Assembly: GCA_009774235.1 (NCBI GenBank)
Contig: VSNJ01000099.1
Span: 1-15,675 of the forward strand
DNA: 15,675 nt
Direction: 5' to 3'
From: Lachnospiraceae bacterium
GTDB lineage: Bacteria; Bacillota; Clostridia; Lachnospirales; Lachnospiraceae
The notes under the pieces were generated by a model, which saw nothing but the letters and a program-made list of their open reading frames with translations, was not told the origin of the DNA and made no database searches. This document shows, in pieces, positions 7,386 through 15,344 of the stretch (position 1 is its first letter; the number at the start of each line of letters is the position of its first letter). Both the position numbers and the translations under genes were made by a program.

Positions 7386-7811
7386 ATGGCTAAGAAAGTC
7401 GAAGGATATATAAAATTACAGATTCCTGCTGCAAAGGCAACTCCAGCACCACCTGTTGGTCCTGCGCTTGGACAGCATGGAGTTAATATTGTACAGTTTA
7501 CAAAGGAGTTTAACGCTAAAACAGCAGGACAGGAAGGCATGATTATCCCTGTTGTTATTACAGTATACCAGGATAAGAGTTTCAGTTTTATCACAAAAAC
7601 TCCTCCAGCAGCAGTACTTATTAAGAAAGCCTGCAATATCCAGTCAGGTTCAGGTGTTCCTAATAAAACAAAAGTTGCTAAAATTTCTAAGGACAAGATA
7701 AGGGAAATTGCTGAAACAAAAATGCCAGACTTAAATGCTGCAACTGTTGAGGCAGCAATGAGCATGATAGCTGGTACAGCACGCAGCATGGGTGTAGCTG
7801 TAGAAGAGTAA
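7386..7811 (+). CDS. rplK: 50S ribosomal protein L11 (uL11)
   Basis: 141 aa, the normal length. L11 forms the base of the GTPase-associated stalk of the large subunit and contacts elongation factors and, in stringent response, RelA. Seen: the N-terminal KLQIPAAKATPAPPVGPALG (11-30) and HGVNIVQFTKEFN, the proline-rich switch region, and the C-terminal RNA-binding domain with KTPPAAVLIKKACNIQSGSG and GTARSMGV. Start supported by AGGAGGT. It is followed by rplA after 137 bp. Confidence 0.98.
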   Translation: MAKKVEGYIKLQIPAAKATPAPPVGPALGQHGVNIVQFTKEFNAKTAGQEGMIIPVVITVYQDKSFSFITKTPPAAVLIKKACNIQSGSGVPNKTKVAKISKDKIREIAETKMPDLNAATVEAAMSMIAGTARSMGVAVEE

Positions 7812-7889
7812 TTGTATTTAGGTTTTAAAGATTATTATATTTCATAAAATTAGTTGTATATAAAGAGGTTTGTTATTGTTTTGGACGAT

Positions 7890-7943
7890 GTGGGAGGCGG
7901 CACTAAAGTGCCTTTGAACCCGCCGTTACTACCACCAGGAGGT
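7890..7943 (+). promoter_or_regulatory. Structured leader before rplA, probable L1 autoregulatory site
   Basis: The sequence folds into stacked stems: GTGG (7890-7893) with CCAC (7932-7935), GGCGG (7896-7900) with CCGCC (7920-7924), and alternatively GGCAC (7899-7903) with GTGCC (7908-7912). Purine-rich internal loops separate them, and the AGGAGG of rplA follows directly. Family knowledge: ribosomal protein L1 represses its own mRNA by binding a structure that imitates its 23S rRNA site. The position and fold fit this, but L1 binding is inferred. Confidence 0.6.
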
Positions 7944-7948
7944 TAATT

Positions 7949-8641
7949 ATGAAAAGAGGAAAGAAATATGTAGAAGCTGCTAAGTTAGTTGACAGGACAC
8001 AGCAGTATGAAGTTCCAGAAGCTGTTGCTTTAGTTAAGAAGACAGCAGTTGCAAAATTTGATGAAACAGTAGAAGCACATTTCAGGCTTGGTGTTGATGG
8101 CCGCCATGCAGACCAGCAGGTACGTGGCGCAGTTGTACTGCCACATGGTACAGGTAAGAAGGTACGTGTACTTGTATTTGCAAAGGGTGATAAGATAGAC
8201 GAAGCTTTAGCTGCAGGTGCTGATTATGCAGGCGGTGAAGAGCTTGTGCCAAAAATCCAGAATGATGGATGGCTTGAGTTTGACGTTGTAGTTGCTACCC
8301 CTGATATGATGGGTGTTGTAGGACGTCTTGGACGTGTACTTGGACCAAAAGGACTTATGCCAAACCCTAAGGCTGGAACAGTTACAATGGATGTTACAAA
8401 GGCTGTTAACGATATTAAGGCTGGTAAAATTGAATACAGGCTTGATAAGGCTAATATAATCCACTGTCCTGTAGGAAAAGTTTCATTTACAGAGGAACAG
8501 TTAATTGAAAATGTTAATGCACTTGTTGCTGCAATTACAAAGGCTAAGCCTTCATCAGCAAAAGGCCAGTATTACAGAAGTGTTACACTTGCAAGTACAA
8601 TGGGTCCTGGTGTAAAGGTAAATACAGCAAGGTTTATATAA
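7949..8641 (+). CDS. rplA: 50S ribosomal protein L1 (uL1)
   Basis: 230 aa, normal length. L1 forms the mobile stalk that helps release deacylated tRNA, and in many bacteria it also represses its own operon. Seen: the N-terminal KRGKKYVEAAKLVD, the RGAVVLPHGTGKKVRV core, and the L1 signature VVGRLGRVLGPKGLMPNPKAGT (first residues near 126). It ends STMGPGVKVNTARFI. The ribosome binding site is AGGAGG at 7938-7943. A strong terminator follows, and rplJ does not come next as it does in many bacteria. Confidence 0.98.
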   Translation: MKRGKKYVEAAKLVDRTQQYEVPEAVALVKKTAVAKFDETVEAHFRLGVDGRHADQQVRGAVVLPHGTGKKVRVLVFAKGDKIDEALAAGADYAGGEELVPKIQNDGWLEFDVVVATPDMMGVVGRLGRVLGPKGLMPNPKAGTVTMDVTKAVNDIKAGKIEYRLDKANIIHCPVGKVSFTEEQLIENVNALVAAITKAKPSSAKGQYYRSVTLASTMGPGVKVNTARFI

Positions 8642-8690
8642 CAAGCAGCTATACAATTATCTTTTATAAATAAAATATGTTGCGGAAAAT

Positions 8691-8722
8691 ATAAAAGGGA
8701 ACGTTTATACGTTCCCTTTTAT
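8691..8722. terminator. Bidirectional intrinsic terminator between rplA and the convergent gene
   Basis: A perfect 14-bp stem (ATAAAAGGGAACGT and complement) with a 4-nt TTAT loop. The A-rich left arm and T-rich right arm let it end transcripts from both rplA (plus) and the FliD-C-like gene (minus, stop at 8744). Confidence 0.9.
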
Positions 8723-8743
8723 AGATTTAAGTAAAACAGTATT

Positions 8744-9334
8744 TTATGCTATTATATCAATAGTGCTTGTTCCAGATGTACCTGTACCAGAAGTATTTGT
8801 CTTAGGTACAGTATTTGGCGTTGTAAGGTTGATATAGTTAGATGCTTTATAAATCTTCCCTGCATAATGCTTAATCTGTTGTGAAAAACCACTATCAGAA
8901 GAAAGTACCTTGGATATTTTTGAAGGAGAACATTTAAGCAGCTTTTCTTTATCAACTTTTAGCTTGCCAGAAGCAGATACATTGATACCTATGCTTTCAA
9001 GCTGGTCTTTATTGTTTATTATATAGTTCTTGAGCTTCTTGGTTGGACGTGTAATATCATATGCTATTGCGTCGCTTGTACTTGATGACAAGTTATTATA
9101 TGTATCTACAAAAGCCTTGATATTATTATAAATCCCAACACCATTGTCAGAAGAATATTCCAAATCACGCAATGTTTTGGCAACTTTTGAAAGAGCACTT
9201 GAATCTGCTGTTACTAAAATCTTGTTTTCCAGTTTTTTACGTGTAACTTCCCTGGCAGCAGGACGGTTTTTAGAATAATAATTCCTCATTATAAAGTTAT
9301 AACTTGATGAGGTTGAAGTTGCATTTATAGCCAT
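8744..9334 (-). CDS. Small FliD C-terminal-like protein
   Basis: 196 aa, far shorter than a full FliD. Seen: GIYNNIKAFVDTYNNL (67-82) resembles the C-terminal FliD 'FV..YN.L' helix. QLESIGINVSASGKLKVDKEKL (111-132) matches the FliD_C segment '(L)..IGI....G.L.vD...L'. A Gly/Thr/Ser/Asn-rich tail follows (about 171-191), ending in IDIIA. The N-terminus is not a Sec signal peptide, which fits export through the flagellar type III system (inference). Start at 9334 after GGGGAGGTG. A near-consensus SigD promoter lies just upstream, so it belongs to the flagellar regulon. It is not FliD itself, but a relative that may attach to or modify the filament or hook. Function is not established. Confidence 0.6.
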   Translation of the reverse strand: MAINATSTSSSYNFIMRNYYSKNRPAAREVTRKKLENKILVTADSSALSKVAKTLRDLEYSSDNGVGIYNNIKAFVDTYNNLSSSTSDAIAYDITRPTKKLKNYIINNKDQLESIGINVSASGKLKVDKEKLLKCSPSKISKVLSSDSGFSQQIKHYAGKIYKASNYINLTTPNTVPKTNTSGTGTSGTSTIDIIA

Positions 9335-9388
9335 AATCGCACCTCCCCGGAAATTTTAAATGCACATATACTAATACTTCTCTTTTAT

Positions 9389-9415
9389 TTATCGGCTAAA
9401 TATGCTATTATTTTA
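9389..9415 (-). promoter_or_regulatory. SigD (sigma-28) promoter for the FliD-C-like gene
   Basis: Read on the minus strand: TAAAATAA (9415-9408), an 11-nt spacer and GCCGATAA (9396-9389). The -10 box matches the classical sigma-28 consensus exactly, and the TAAA core sits at the canonical spacing. The transcript would start near 9382, about 48 nt before the ATG. This ties the gene to flagellar or late motility regulation. Confidence 0.8.
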
Positions 9416-9517
9416 ACATTATTATAAAAAATTCATGTATAACATAAGTTTAACATTTTTTATGATACAGCCACAGCCTGGCAATAAAATATATCTGGCG
9501 GGCAACAAAAAATCCTA

Positions 9518-9778
9518 GGGCGTGTTTGAAAATTAAAAAATGCACAAATTATGTAGCTCTGGCAATTCCAAAATTTTACCAACAAAAAGCCATGTGTAAC
9601 ATGGCTTTGCACGCATTTCGCTTGGATGGGATGCGCAGTGGTGCATAAAGCCCTAAAAAACGTGGCTTAAGCACCAGCGCCTCCAAACAGCTGCCTTTTG
9701 GTAAAACATTTGGAATTTGCCAGAGTAATATAATCTTTGTGCAGTTTGATGGTTTAAAAGCAATTTTCAAACACGCCC
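9518..9778 (-). mobile_element. Foldback MITE-like element, copy B (inverted relative to copy A)
   Basis: A 261-bp non-coding element with ends GGGCGTGTTTGAAAATT and AATTTTCAAACACGCCC, a 17-bp perfect terminal inverted repeat continuing as imperfect arms. It is homologous to copy A in reverse orientation. A 34-bp block (9709-9742) is identical to 5903-5936 of copy A. An internal perfect 10-bp hairpin (AAAGCCATGT at 9586-9595 with ACATGGCTTT at 9599-9608) has a 3-nt loop. TA flanks both sides (9516-9517 and 9779-9780) within a CTA...TAG context, a likely 2-bp target duplication. Short reading frames across it are shadows. The region is otherwise gene-free. Confidence 0.82.
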
Positions 9779-9849
9779 TAGTAAAATAAAAAAGGCTTGT
9801 ACATTAATAATTTTGAAAGAATATTTCCAGATATATTATGGCTTGTATA

Positions 9850-9877
9850 TTGTTTTTATAGTATTTTGGGATATAAT
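9850..9877 (+). promoter_or_regulatory. Possible promoter of the DUF2156 / hydrolase pair
   Basis: TATAAT (9872-9877) with TTGTTT (9850-9855) 16 nt before it. The -10 is perfect and the -35 is weak. The start would be near 9884, leaving a leader of about 140 nt that contains a 7-bp hairpin (GCTTTAG 9901-9907 with CTAAAGC 9922-9928). Confidence 0.5.
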
Positions 9878-9908
9878 GGTTATAATAGTTAATAAGAGGA
9901 GCTTTAGG

Positions 9909-9953
9909 TTGAAAAATAATTCTAAAGCAGGCTTGTCTTGCTATGTTATTTAA
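9909..9953 (+). CDS. Possible 14-codon leader peptide (TTG start)
   Basis: TTG at 9909 follows AGAGGAG (9895-9901) at good spacing and reads 14 codons (MKNNSKAGLSCYVI) to TAA at 9951. It lies in the leader of the DUF2156 gene, and its start overlaps the hairpin 9901-9928. No run of a regulated codon is evident. It could be chance, and only the ribosome binding site supports it. Confidence 0.2.
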   Translation: MKNNSKAGLSCYVI

Positions 9954-10025
9954 GTTGCAAAAGGCGTAGAATGGGGATATTATATAAAATTATTTTGCCT
10001 GTATTATGCTGGCATGGAGGAAGTT

Positions 10026-10913
10026 ATGGAATTCAGGGATATTACTATTGATGATAAGGAATGGATGTCGGAAAAGTTTAAAGAAGACAATAGAAAGGCA
10101 TGTGAATTCTGTTTTGCCAACTGTTATTTATGGAAACGTATATATCCTTTAAAGGTTGCAGATACATGTGGATGTGCTATACTTAAATATGTATTTGAAG
10201 ATGATATATATTATGCATTTCCTGTAGGCAATGGTGATAAAAAGAAAGCACTTGAAAAGATTATACGTTATGAACAAACAGAGGGGAATAAGGTGAAAAT
10301 CAGTGGTATTTTAGAGGAGGAAAAAGACCTTATTGAAAGCTGGTATCCTGGACGTTTTAATATAGAAGAGGACAGGGACAGAAGTGATTATATATACAAT
10401 ACAGAGGATTTGTCACTGCTTGCAGGCAGGAAATACCACAGTAAGAGAAACCATATTGCACGGTTTAAAGATAATCCTGGATGGTTTTATGAAAAGATTA
10501 CAAAAGATAATGTAGAAGAGTGTGTGAGGATGAACCATATATGGAAGAAGAAACGTGTGGATAAATGGGACGATATGATGCAAGAAGAATATGATGTTGT
10601 CAAAGAAGCACTTATGTGTTTTGAAGAACTTGGACTTACAGGAGGACTTCTTAGGAAGGATGGGGAAGTTATTGCTTTTACATTGGGGGAACCATTATCT
10701 GATGATACATTTGTAGTGCATTTTGAAAAGGCATTTCCAGAGATACAAGGTGCATATACTATGATAAACCAGCAGTTTGTACTTGCAGAGTGCCAGAACT
10801 ATAAATATATAAACCGGGAAGAGGATACAGGGGATGAAGGTCTTCGGAAAGCGAAGCTTTCATATCATCCTGTAATATTGTTAAGTAAATATACAGCCTG
10901 CCAGAGAGGATAA
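10026..10913 (+). CDS. DUF2156 family protein (phosphatidylglycerol lysyltransferase C-domain-like)
   Basis: 295 aa. I choose the ATG at 10026 because GGAGG (10016-10020) sits 5 nt before it. The ATG at 10014 is overlapped by that ribosome binding site. Seen: the N-terminal FRDITIDDKEWM and the motif ACEFCFANCYLW (about 25-36), then GRKYHSKRNHIARF, matching the 'GkkyhsKRNhi..F' pattern of DUF2156. The family has a GNAT-like fold shared with the aminoacyl-tRNA-dependent transferase domain of MprF. Soluble members like this one have no membrane domain and no established substrate. Context: the next gene begins 18 bp after its stop, so the two are cotranscribed. Confidence 0.82.
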   Translation: MEFRDITIDDKEWMSEKFKEDNRKACEFCFANCYLWKRIYPLKVADTCGCAILKYVFEDDIYYAFPVGNGDKKKALEKIIRYEQTEGNKVKISGILEEEKDLIESWYPGRFNIEEDRDRSDYIYNTEDLSLLAGRKYHSKRNHIARFKDNPGWFYEKITKDNVEECVRMNHIWKKKRVDKWDDMMQEEYDVVKEALMCFEELGLTGGLLRKDGEVIAFTLGEPLSDDTFVVHFEKAFPEIQGAYTMINQQFVLAECQNYKYINREEDTGDEGLRKAKLSYHPVILLSKYTACQRG

Positions 10914-10931
10914 TTGAGAAGGAGGGACAAT

Positions 10932-11444
10932 ATGGGTAAAGTTCTTATTGTAGTTGATATGCAGAATGATTTTGTTAATGGAGCACTTGGTACAAAGGAG
11001 GCAGAACTTATTGTGCCAAAGGTAACAGAGAAAGTGAAGGATGCAGTAGATAATAACAATGGGGTAATATTTACAAAAGATACACATTATAGTGATTATC
11101 TTAGTACAGCAGAGGGAAAAAACCTTCCTGTAGAGCACTGTATAAAAGGAACTGCAGGATGGGAGATTATACCTTGTTTAAGCAGTTATGCACATAATAT
11201 TATTGAGAAAAATACATTTGGAAGTGTAGATTTGCCAAAGGCAACAGAAGCTTATGATGAAATAGAGCTTATAGGGCTCTGTACTGATATCTGTGTGATA
11301 TCCAATGCTATTTTATTAAAGGCACATTTTCCAGAGAAGGACATATCTGTGGATGCTGCATGTTGTGCAGGTGTTACACCACAGTCACATAATAATGCCC
11401 TTGAAGCAATGAAAATGTGCCAGATAAAAATTAATAATGCATAA
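10932..11444 (+). CDS. Nicotinamidase/isochorismatase-family cysteine hydrolase
   Basis: 170 aa. Start at 10932, where AAGGAGGG precedes ATG. An in-frame start at 10914 would add 6 residues without a better ribosome binding site. Seen: the catalytic triad D9 (in IVVDMQNDF), K93 (IIEKNTFGS) and C121 (GLCTDICV). The metal-binding pattern is D50-x-H52 (TKDTH) and H69 (PVEHC), as in nicotinamidases. The family hydrolyses amides or vinyl ethers. Nicotinamide to nicotinate (NAD salvage) is the most likely reaction, but a close paralogue is possible. It ends 2 bp from the stop of convergent pepD, with no terminator visible between them. Confidence 0.85.
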   Translation: MGKVLIVVDMQNDFVNGALGTKEAELIVPKVTEKVKDAVDNNNGVIFTKDTHYSDYLSTAEGKNLPVEHCIKGTAGWEIIPCLSSYAHNIIEKNTFGSVDLPKATEAYDEIELIGLCTDICVISNAILLKAHFPEKDISVDAACCAGVTPQSHNNALEAMKMCQIKINNA

Positions 11445-11446
11445 TT

Positions 11447-12991
11447 TTACTTAAGCCTTTTAAGGATTTCAAGAGTGTATTCCCATGTCCTGCGGACACT
11501 TTCTACATCCATGGATTCCTGAGGGGTATGGATGTTTTTAATATCAGGGCCATAAGATACACAGTCAAGCCCAGGAAGTTTCCCAGCAAAAAGACCACAT
11601 TCGACCCCTGCATGTATTGCCTGTACTACAGGTTTCTTTCCATACTGTTCTTCAAATACTTCTGTCATAAGGCGGCACAGGGGTGAGTCTTTTTTGTATT
11701 CCCATGCAGGATAATCACCTTGGCATGTAATAGTGCATTTAAGTGCTTCTGCCAGGCATTTTATGCGGTTTATAACTTCTTCCTTTTCAGTGCTTATGCT
11801 GCTTCTTACAGAATAATTTAACGACACTTCTGTAGAATAGTGATAATAAGCATATCTTTGGTCAGTCTTTGCCATTTGGGAGTACCATTCTCCAGAATTG
11901 TGTTTATAACCATATCTTCTGTCAATTTGTGTTATTTTGAGTATGCCAAGATTAAGGGAGGTCTGCACAAGGCCTTCTATATCATGGCTCATGCGCTGTA
12001 TTCCATTAGGAAAACTTACAAGCGCAGTTATAATCCTTGATGTGGATTTATTATTAAATGCATATCTATTTGACCCTTCTTCTATTTCAATGTTTGTTTT
12101 TATACCTGGGTCTGTAGAATAATACTCATTAGAATATATTTTATCTATTTCTTCAATATCTTTCTGTACATCCTCTATAACTGTTCCAGTCTTAAAAACA
12201 ACTGTTGCATGTGTTTCTCTTGGTATTGCATTATCTTTATTGCCGCCATATATTGAAAATATATTAAACTGGTATTTTTGTGAAAGTAAGTAAAGGGTTC
12301 TTCCCATAAGCATATTGGAATTGGCCCGTCCCTTGTCTATTTCAACACCAGAATGGCCTCCTTTGAGACCAGTTATCTTTATTGTGGCAGGTATACCAGA
12401 TACACCTTTCCTTATTACAGGAAGATGTACAGTAACTGAAGCACCGCCTGCACAGCTTACAAGCAGGTATCCTTCTTCTTCTGAATCAATATTAAGCATA
12501 ATACGTGATTTAAGAGGTGAACAGTCAAGTGCTGCTGCCCCTGTCATTCCAATTTCTTCATCAACTGTAAATACTGCTTCAATAGGCGGATGTGGGATAT
12601 TATCTGATTCAAGTATTGCGAGTGCATAAGCTATTGCAATACCATCATCACCTCCAAGTGTTGTGCCTTCTGCGGAAATAATGCCATTATCAAGATGCAG
12701 TTTAATTCCATCTTTTTCAAAATTAATATTGCATCCTGCTTCTTTCTCACATACCATATCAAGGTGTCCCTGTATAATTACAGAAGGGGAATTTTCGTAG
12801 CCTTTAGTGCCTTCTTTCCATATGATTACATTGTTATTTTCATCTTTAATATATTTAAGTCCATGTTCTATGGCAAAATTGGCACAGAAATTACTTATTG
12901 CATCTGTATTGCCAGAGCCATGTGGTATATTGCATATTTCCTCAAAATATTTAAAAACAGGTGCAGGTTCTAAATTTGATAAAATACCCAT
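11447..12991 (-). CDS. pepD: Aminoacyl-histidine dipeptidase (PepD, Xaa-His dipeptidase, M20C)
   Basis: 514 aa, slightly longer than E. coli PepD (about 485). A cytoplasmic zinc dipeptidase with broad specificity, best known for Xaa-His dipeptides such as carnosine. Seen: metal ligands H76-x-D78 (VIIQGHLDMVCEKE), D115 (TLGGDDGI), the catalytic Glu and next ligand in VDEEIG (E145-E146), D169 (NIDSEE), and the C-terminal His in AIHAGVECGLF. The lid domain is the middle part. The start at 12991 has AAAAAGGAGG upstream. It lies 14 bp after the PqqD-like gene and downstream of the OPT transporter, so it is probably the hydrolytic step for imported peptides. The tail converges with the hydrolase gene. 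Confidence 0.95.
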   Translation of the reverse strand: MGILSNLEPAPVFKYFEEICNIPHGSGNTDAISNFCANFAIEHGLKYIKDENNNVIIWKEGTKGYENSPSVIIQGHLDMVCEKEAGCNINFEKDGIKLHLDNGIISAEGTTLGGDDGIAIAYALAILESDNIPHPPIEAVFTVDEEIGMTGAAALDCSPLKSRIMLNIDSEEEGYLLVSCAGGASVTVHLPVIRKGVSGIPATIKITGLKGGHSGVEIDKGRANSNMLMGRTLYLLSQKYQFNIFSIYGGNKDNAIPRETHATVVFKTGTVIEDVQKDIEEIDKIYSNEYYSTDPGIKTNIEIEEGSNRYAFNNKSTSRIITALVSFPNGIQRMSHDIEGLVQTSLNLGILKITQIDRRYGYKHNSGEWYSQMAKTDQRYAYYHYSTEVSLNYSVRSSISTEKEEVINRIKCLAEALKCTITCQGDYPAWEYKKDSPLCRLMTEVFEEQYGKKPVVQAIHAGVECGLFAGKLPGLDCVSYGPDIKNIHTPQESMDVESVRRTWEYTLEILKRLK

Positions 12992-13005
12992 TTTATGCCT
13001 CCTTT

Positions 13006-13374
13006 TTAGTCTTTTTTACGTGATGGTACTAATATAAAATTATTGCGCTTAAGGGTCTGCATAAATGCAATAACACGGTTAAGCATAGAATCTTTTTCAT
13101 CAGGAAATGTATCTGACATAATATTTAAAATGTTATAAACTGTATTCCTGCCATCTAGTGCTTTCCACAATACAGAACCATATTTGTCAAGTGAAATATG
13201 GCTGGTTTTTGGTTTATGGAGAAGTTTCTGCGCTATCCTATGGTGTATACCCTGGTTTATAACATCTATAACAACAATACCTTCTTCATTTTCAGACCAT
13301 TTATAATATGGGTTGCGCAGCATTACTGTATCCATATAGTTTTGTGGTATCTTTTTAGTTTTCTTTCTTGCCAT
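13006..13374 (-). CDS. PqqD-like protein
   Basis: 122 aa, starting at the ATG at 13374. A GTG 12 nt earlier is possible but lies too close to the AGGTG ribosome binding site. Seen: basic N-terminus (MARKKTKK), then a conserved middle (VIDVINQGIHHRIAQKLLHK), then a PqqD winged-helix-like part: HISLDKYGSVLWKALDGRNTV (59-79) and RVIAFMQTLKRNNFILV (100-116). This matches the PqqD pattern of 'g..iW..ldG..t...i' and 'fl..L...g.i'. PqqD proteins bind precursor peptides for radical SAM enzymes. No precursor or radical SAM gene is nearby, so the role is unclear. It lies between the OPT transporter and pepD in one apparent operon, and may bind or sense peptides (inference). Confidence 0.75.
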   Translation of the reverse strand: MARKKTKKIPQNYMDTVMLRNPYYKWSENEEGIVVIDVINQGIHHRIAQKLLHKPKTSHISLDKYGSVLWKALDGRNTVYNILNIMSDTFPDEKDSMLNRVIAFMQTLKRNNFILVPSRKKD

Positions 13375-13445
13375 TACAGGGCACACACCTTTCTATATAT
13401 CTTATAATTTGTTTTTTGCTTAGATAGTATACCGGATATAACGGT

Positions 13446-15344
13446 TTAATCTGCTGCCTGGTCTTTATATAAGGAGAAGAATACAAGTGATGCAAGTAGT
13501 ATTATAAAGAAAAATACACCACCTGTATTACCAAGTATTCCACCAATATTTATAAAATCTGCAACTGAACCATCTTTAAATGGTATAATTGCAAGTACAG
13601 CAAGCAGGATACCTACAAGGCCTTCACCAGCAATAAGGCCAGAACTGTATAATATTCCATTTTCGGTAACAGATTTACGCTCATTATCTGCCTTGCATTT
13701 ATTTTCTAAGAACCAGCGTATAACACCTCCTGCAAATATAGGGGCTGAAAGGTGTATAGGCAGATAAAGCCCTATAGCAACTGGAAGTATAGGAAGTCCA
13801 AGCACTTCTATAGCAACTGCAATACCTACGCCACAGAATACAAGTCCCCATGGAAGTGAACCTCCCATAACACCTTCTACAACAAGTTTCATAAGTGAAG
13901 CCTGTGGGGCAGGGAGCTCTGTTGAGCCATAACCCCATGCAGCATTAAGAAGATACATAATGCCGCCTATGGCAAGTCCTGATACTACAGCACCAAAAAG
14001 CTCACCAATCTGCTGGCGCATAGGTGTAGCACCAACTATATAGCCTGTCTTTAAGTCCTGTGAAGTATCACCCGCCATTGCAGCAACAATACATATTACA
14101 GTACCAATACATATTGCAGAAGCCATTCCTTTATAACCGTTAGTACCAGTTGCTTTTAAAAGTGCAGTTGCTATAAGAAGTGTAGCTATAGCCATTCCTG
14201 ATACTGGGTTATTAGAAGAACCAACAAGCCCTACCATACGGCTTGATACAGTAGCAAAGAAAAAACCAAATATTACAATTATTAAAGCTCCAAGGAAACT
14301 TATAGGAACAGATGGCATAATCCATATTATAACAGCTATAACCAGGGCACCACCAAGTACAAATGGCATTGGAAGGTCTGTGTTGGTGCGGAGGCTTTCT
14401 GCTTCTTTATGTCCAAATCCTTTAATTGCTTTGCTAAATGTTTTTACTATAGTTGGAAGTGTTTTTAAAAGGCTTATAATACCACCAGCAGCAACAGCAC
14501 CAGCGCCTATATAGCGTATATAGCTGCTCCATATCTGGTTTGTAGACATTTCACTTATTATCTTATCAGAAGGTGCCATTATTGTATCTGCACCAAAAAG
14601 TGCAATAAGTGGCATAAGTACAAACCATGCAATAATACCTCCAGAAAACATATAGCCTGATATTTTTATACCACATATATATCCGACACCCGCAAGTGCA
14701 GGAAGTACATCTATACCAAATCCTGCACCTTTAAGAGGTTTAATCTGCCAGTCCGTTTCAGAAGGAAACAGTTTTATGCCATCAGCAATAAATTTGTATA
14801 ATGCAGCAATGCCAAGTCCTGAGAATACGATTTTTGACTTTGCACCTCCGCTTTCACCTGCAAGAAGGACTTCTGCACAGGCTGTTCCTTCTGGGAATGG
14901 AAGTGTGCCATGTTCTTCTACAATAAGTGCAGTACGCAGTGGAACCATAAAAAGCACACCAAGCAGACCACCGCATATAGTAATAGCAGCAATTTCAAGA
15001 AAATGGGGTGCAGATATTGTGCTGTTTTCGTCCGCCCACATAAATAATGCAGGCAGTGTAAATATTGCACCTGCAGCAAGGGATTCACCAGCAGAGCCAA
15101 TAGTTTGTACCATATTATTTTCTAGTATAGAGCTTTTTCTTAAAATCTTACGTATAATTCCCATAGAAACAACTGCTGCTGGAATTGAAGCAGATACAGT
15201 CATGCCTACACGTAGTCCAAGATATGCGTTGGCACCGCCAAATATAACAGCAAGCAGTGCGCCAAGAATTATAGAAGTAATTGTAAATTCAGGCATTACT
15301 TTGTCTGCTGGGACATATGGCTTGAAATTCTTATCATTATTCAT
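13446..15344 (-). CDS. OPT-family oligopeptide transporter
   Basis: 632 aa. Start at the ATG at 15344, preceded by AGAGGT. A longer in-frame reading to 15416 lacks a ribosome binding site. A polytopic membrane protein of the OPT superfamily, which in bacteria is mostly predicted to take up oligopeptides (some members carry metal chelates) with protons. Seen: many hydrophobic helices, the early motifs NAYLGLRVGMTVSASIPAAV and NNMVQTIGSAGESLAAGAIF, the loop GTLPFPEGTACAEVL, and GNTGGVFFFIILLASLVFFSLYK near the C-terminus. Length matches the bacterial OPT group. First gene of an operon with a PqqD-like gene and pepD, which suggests import of short peptides followed by hydrolysis. Confidence 0.92.
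   Translation of the reverse strand: MNNDKNFKPYVPADKVMPEFTITSIILGALLAVIFGGANAYLGLRVGMTVSASIPAAVVSMGIIRKILRKSSILENNMVQTIGSAGESLAAGAIFTLPALFMWADENSTISAPHFLEIAAITICGGLLGVLFMVPLRTALIVEEHGTLPFPEGTACAEVLLAGESGGAKSKIVFSGLGIAALYKFIADGIKLFPSETDWQIKPLKGAGFGIDVLPALAGVGYICGIKISGYMFSGGIIAWFVLMPLIALFGADTIMAPSDKIISEMSTNQIWSSYIRYIGAGAVAAGGIISLLKTLPTIVKTFSKAIKGFGHKEAESLRTNTDLPMPFVLGGALVIAVIIWIMPSVPISFLGALIIVIFGFFFATVSSRMVGLVGSSNNPVSGMAIATLLIATALLKATGTNGYKGMASAICIGTVICIVAAMAGDTSQDLKTGYIVGATPMRQQIGELFGAVVSGLAIGGIMYLLNAAWGYGSTELPAPQASLMKLVVEGVMGGSLPWGLVFCGVGIAVAIEVLGLPILPVAIGLYLPIHLSAPIFAGGVIRWFLENKCKADNERKSVTENGILYSSGLIAGEGLVGILLAVLAIIPFKDGSVADFINIGGILGNTGGVFFFIILLASLVFFSLYKDQAAD

Noticed and set aside
9779..9805. 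Similar AT-rich flanks after the two foldback copies (TAATAAAAAAG versus AAATAAAAAAG, followed by CTTG)
   Set aside because: The two copies are in opposite orientation, so these flanks border different ends. The likeness is probably chance in AT-rich DNA.
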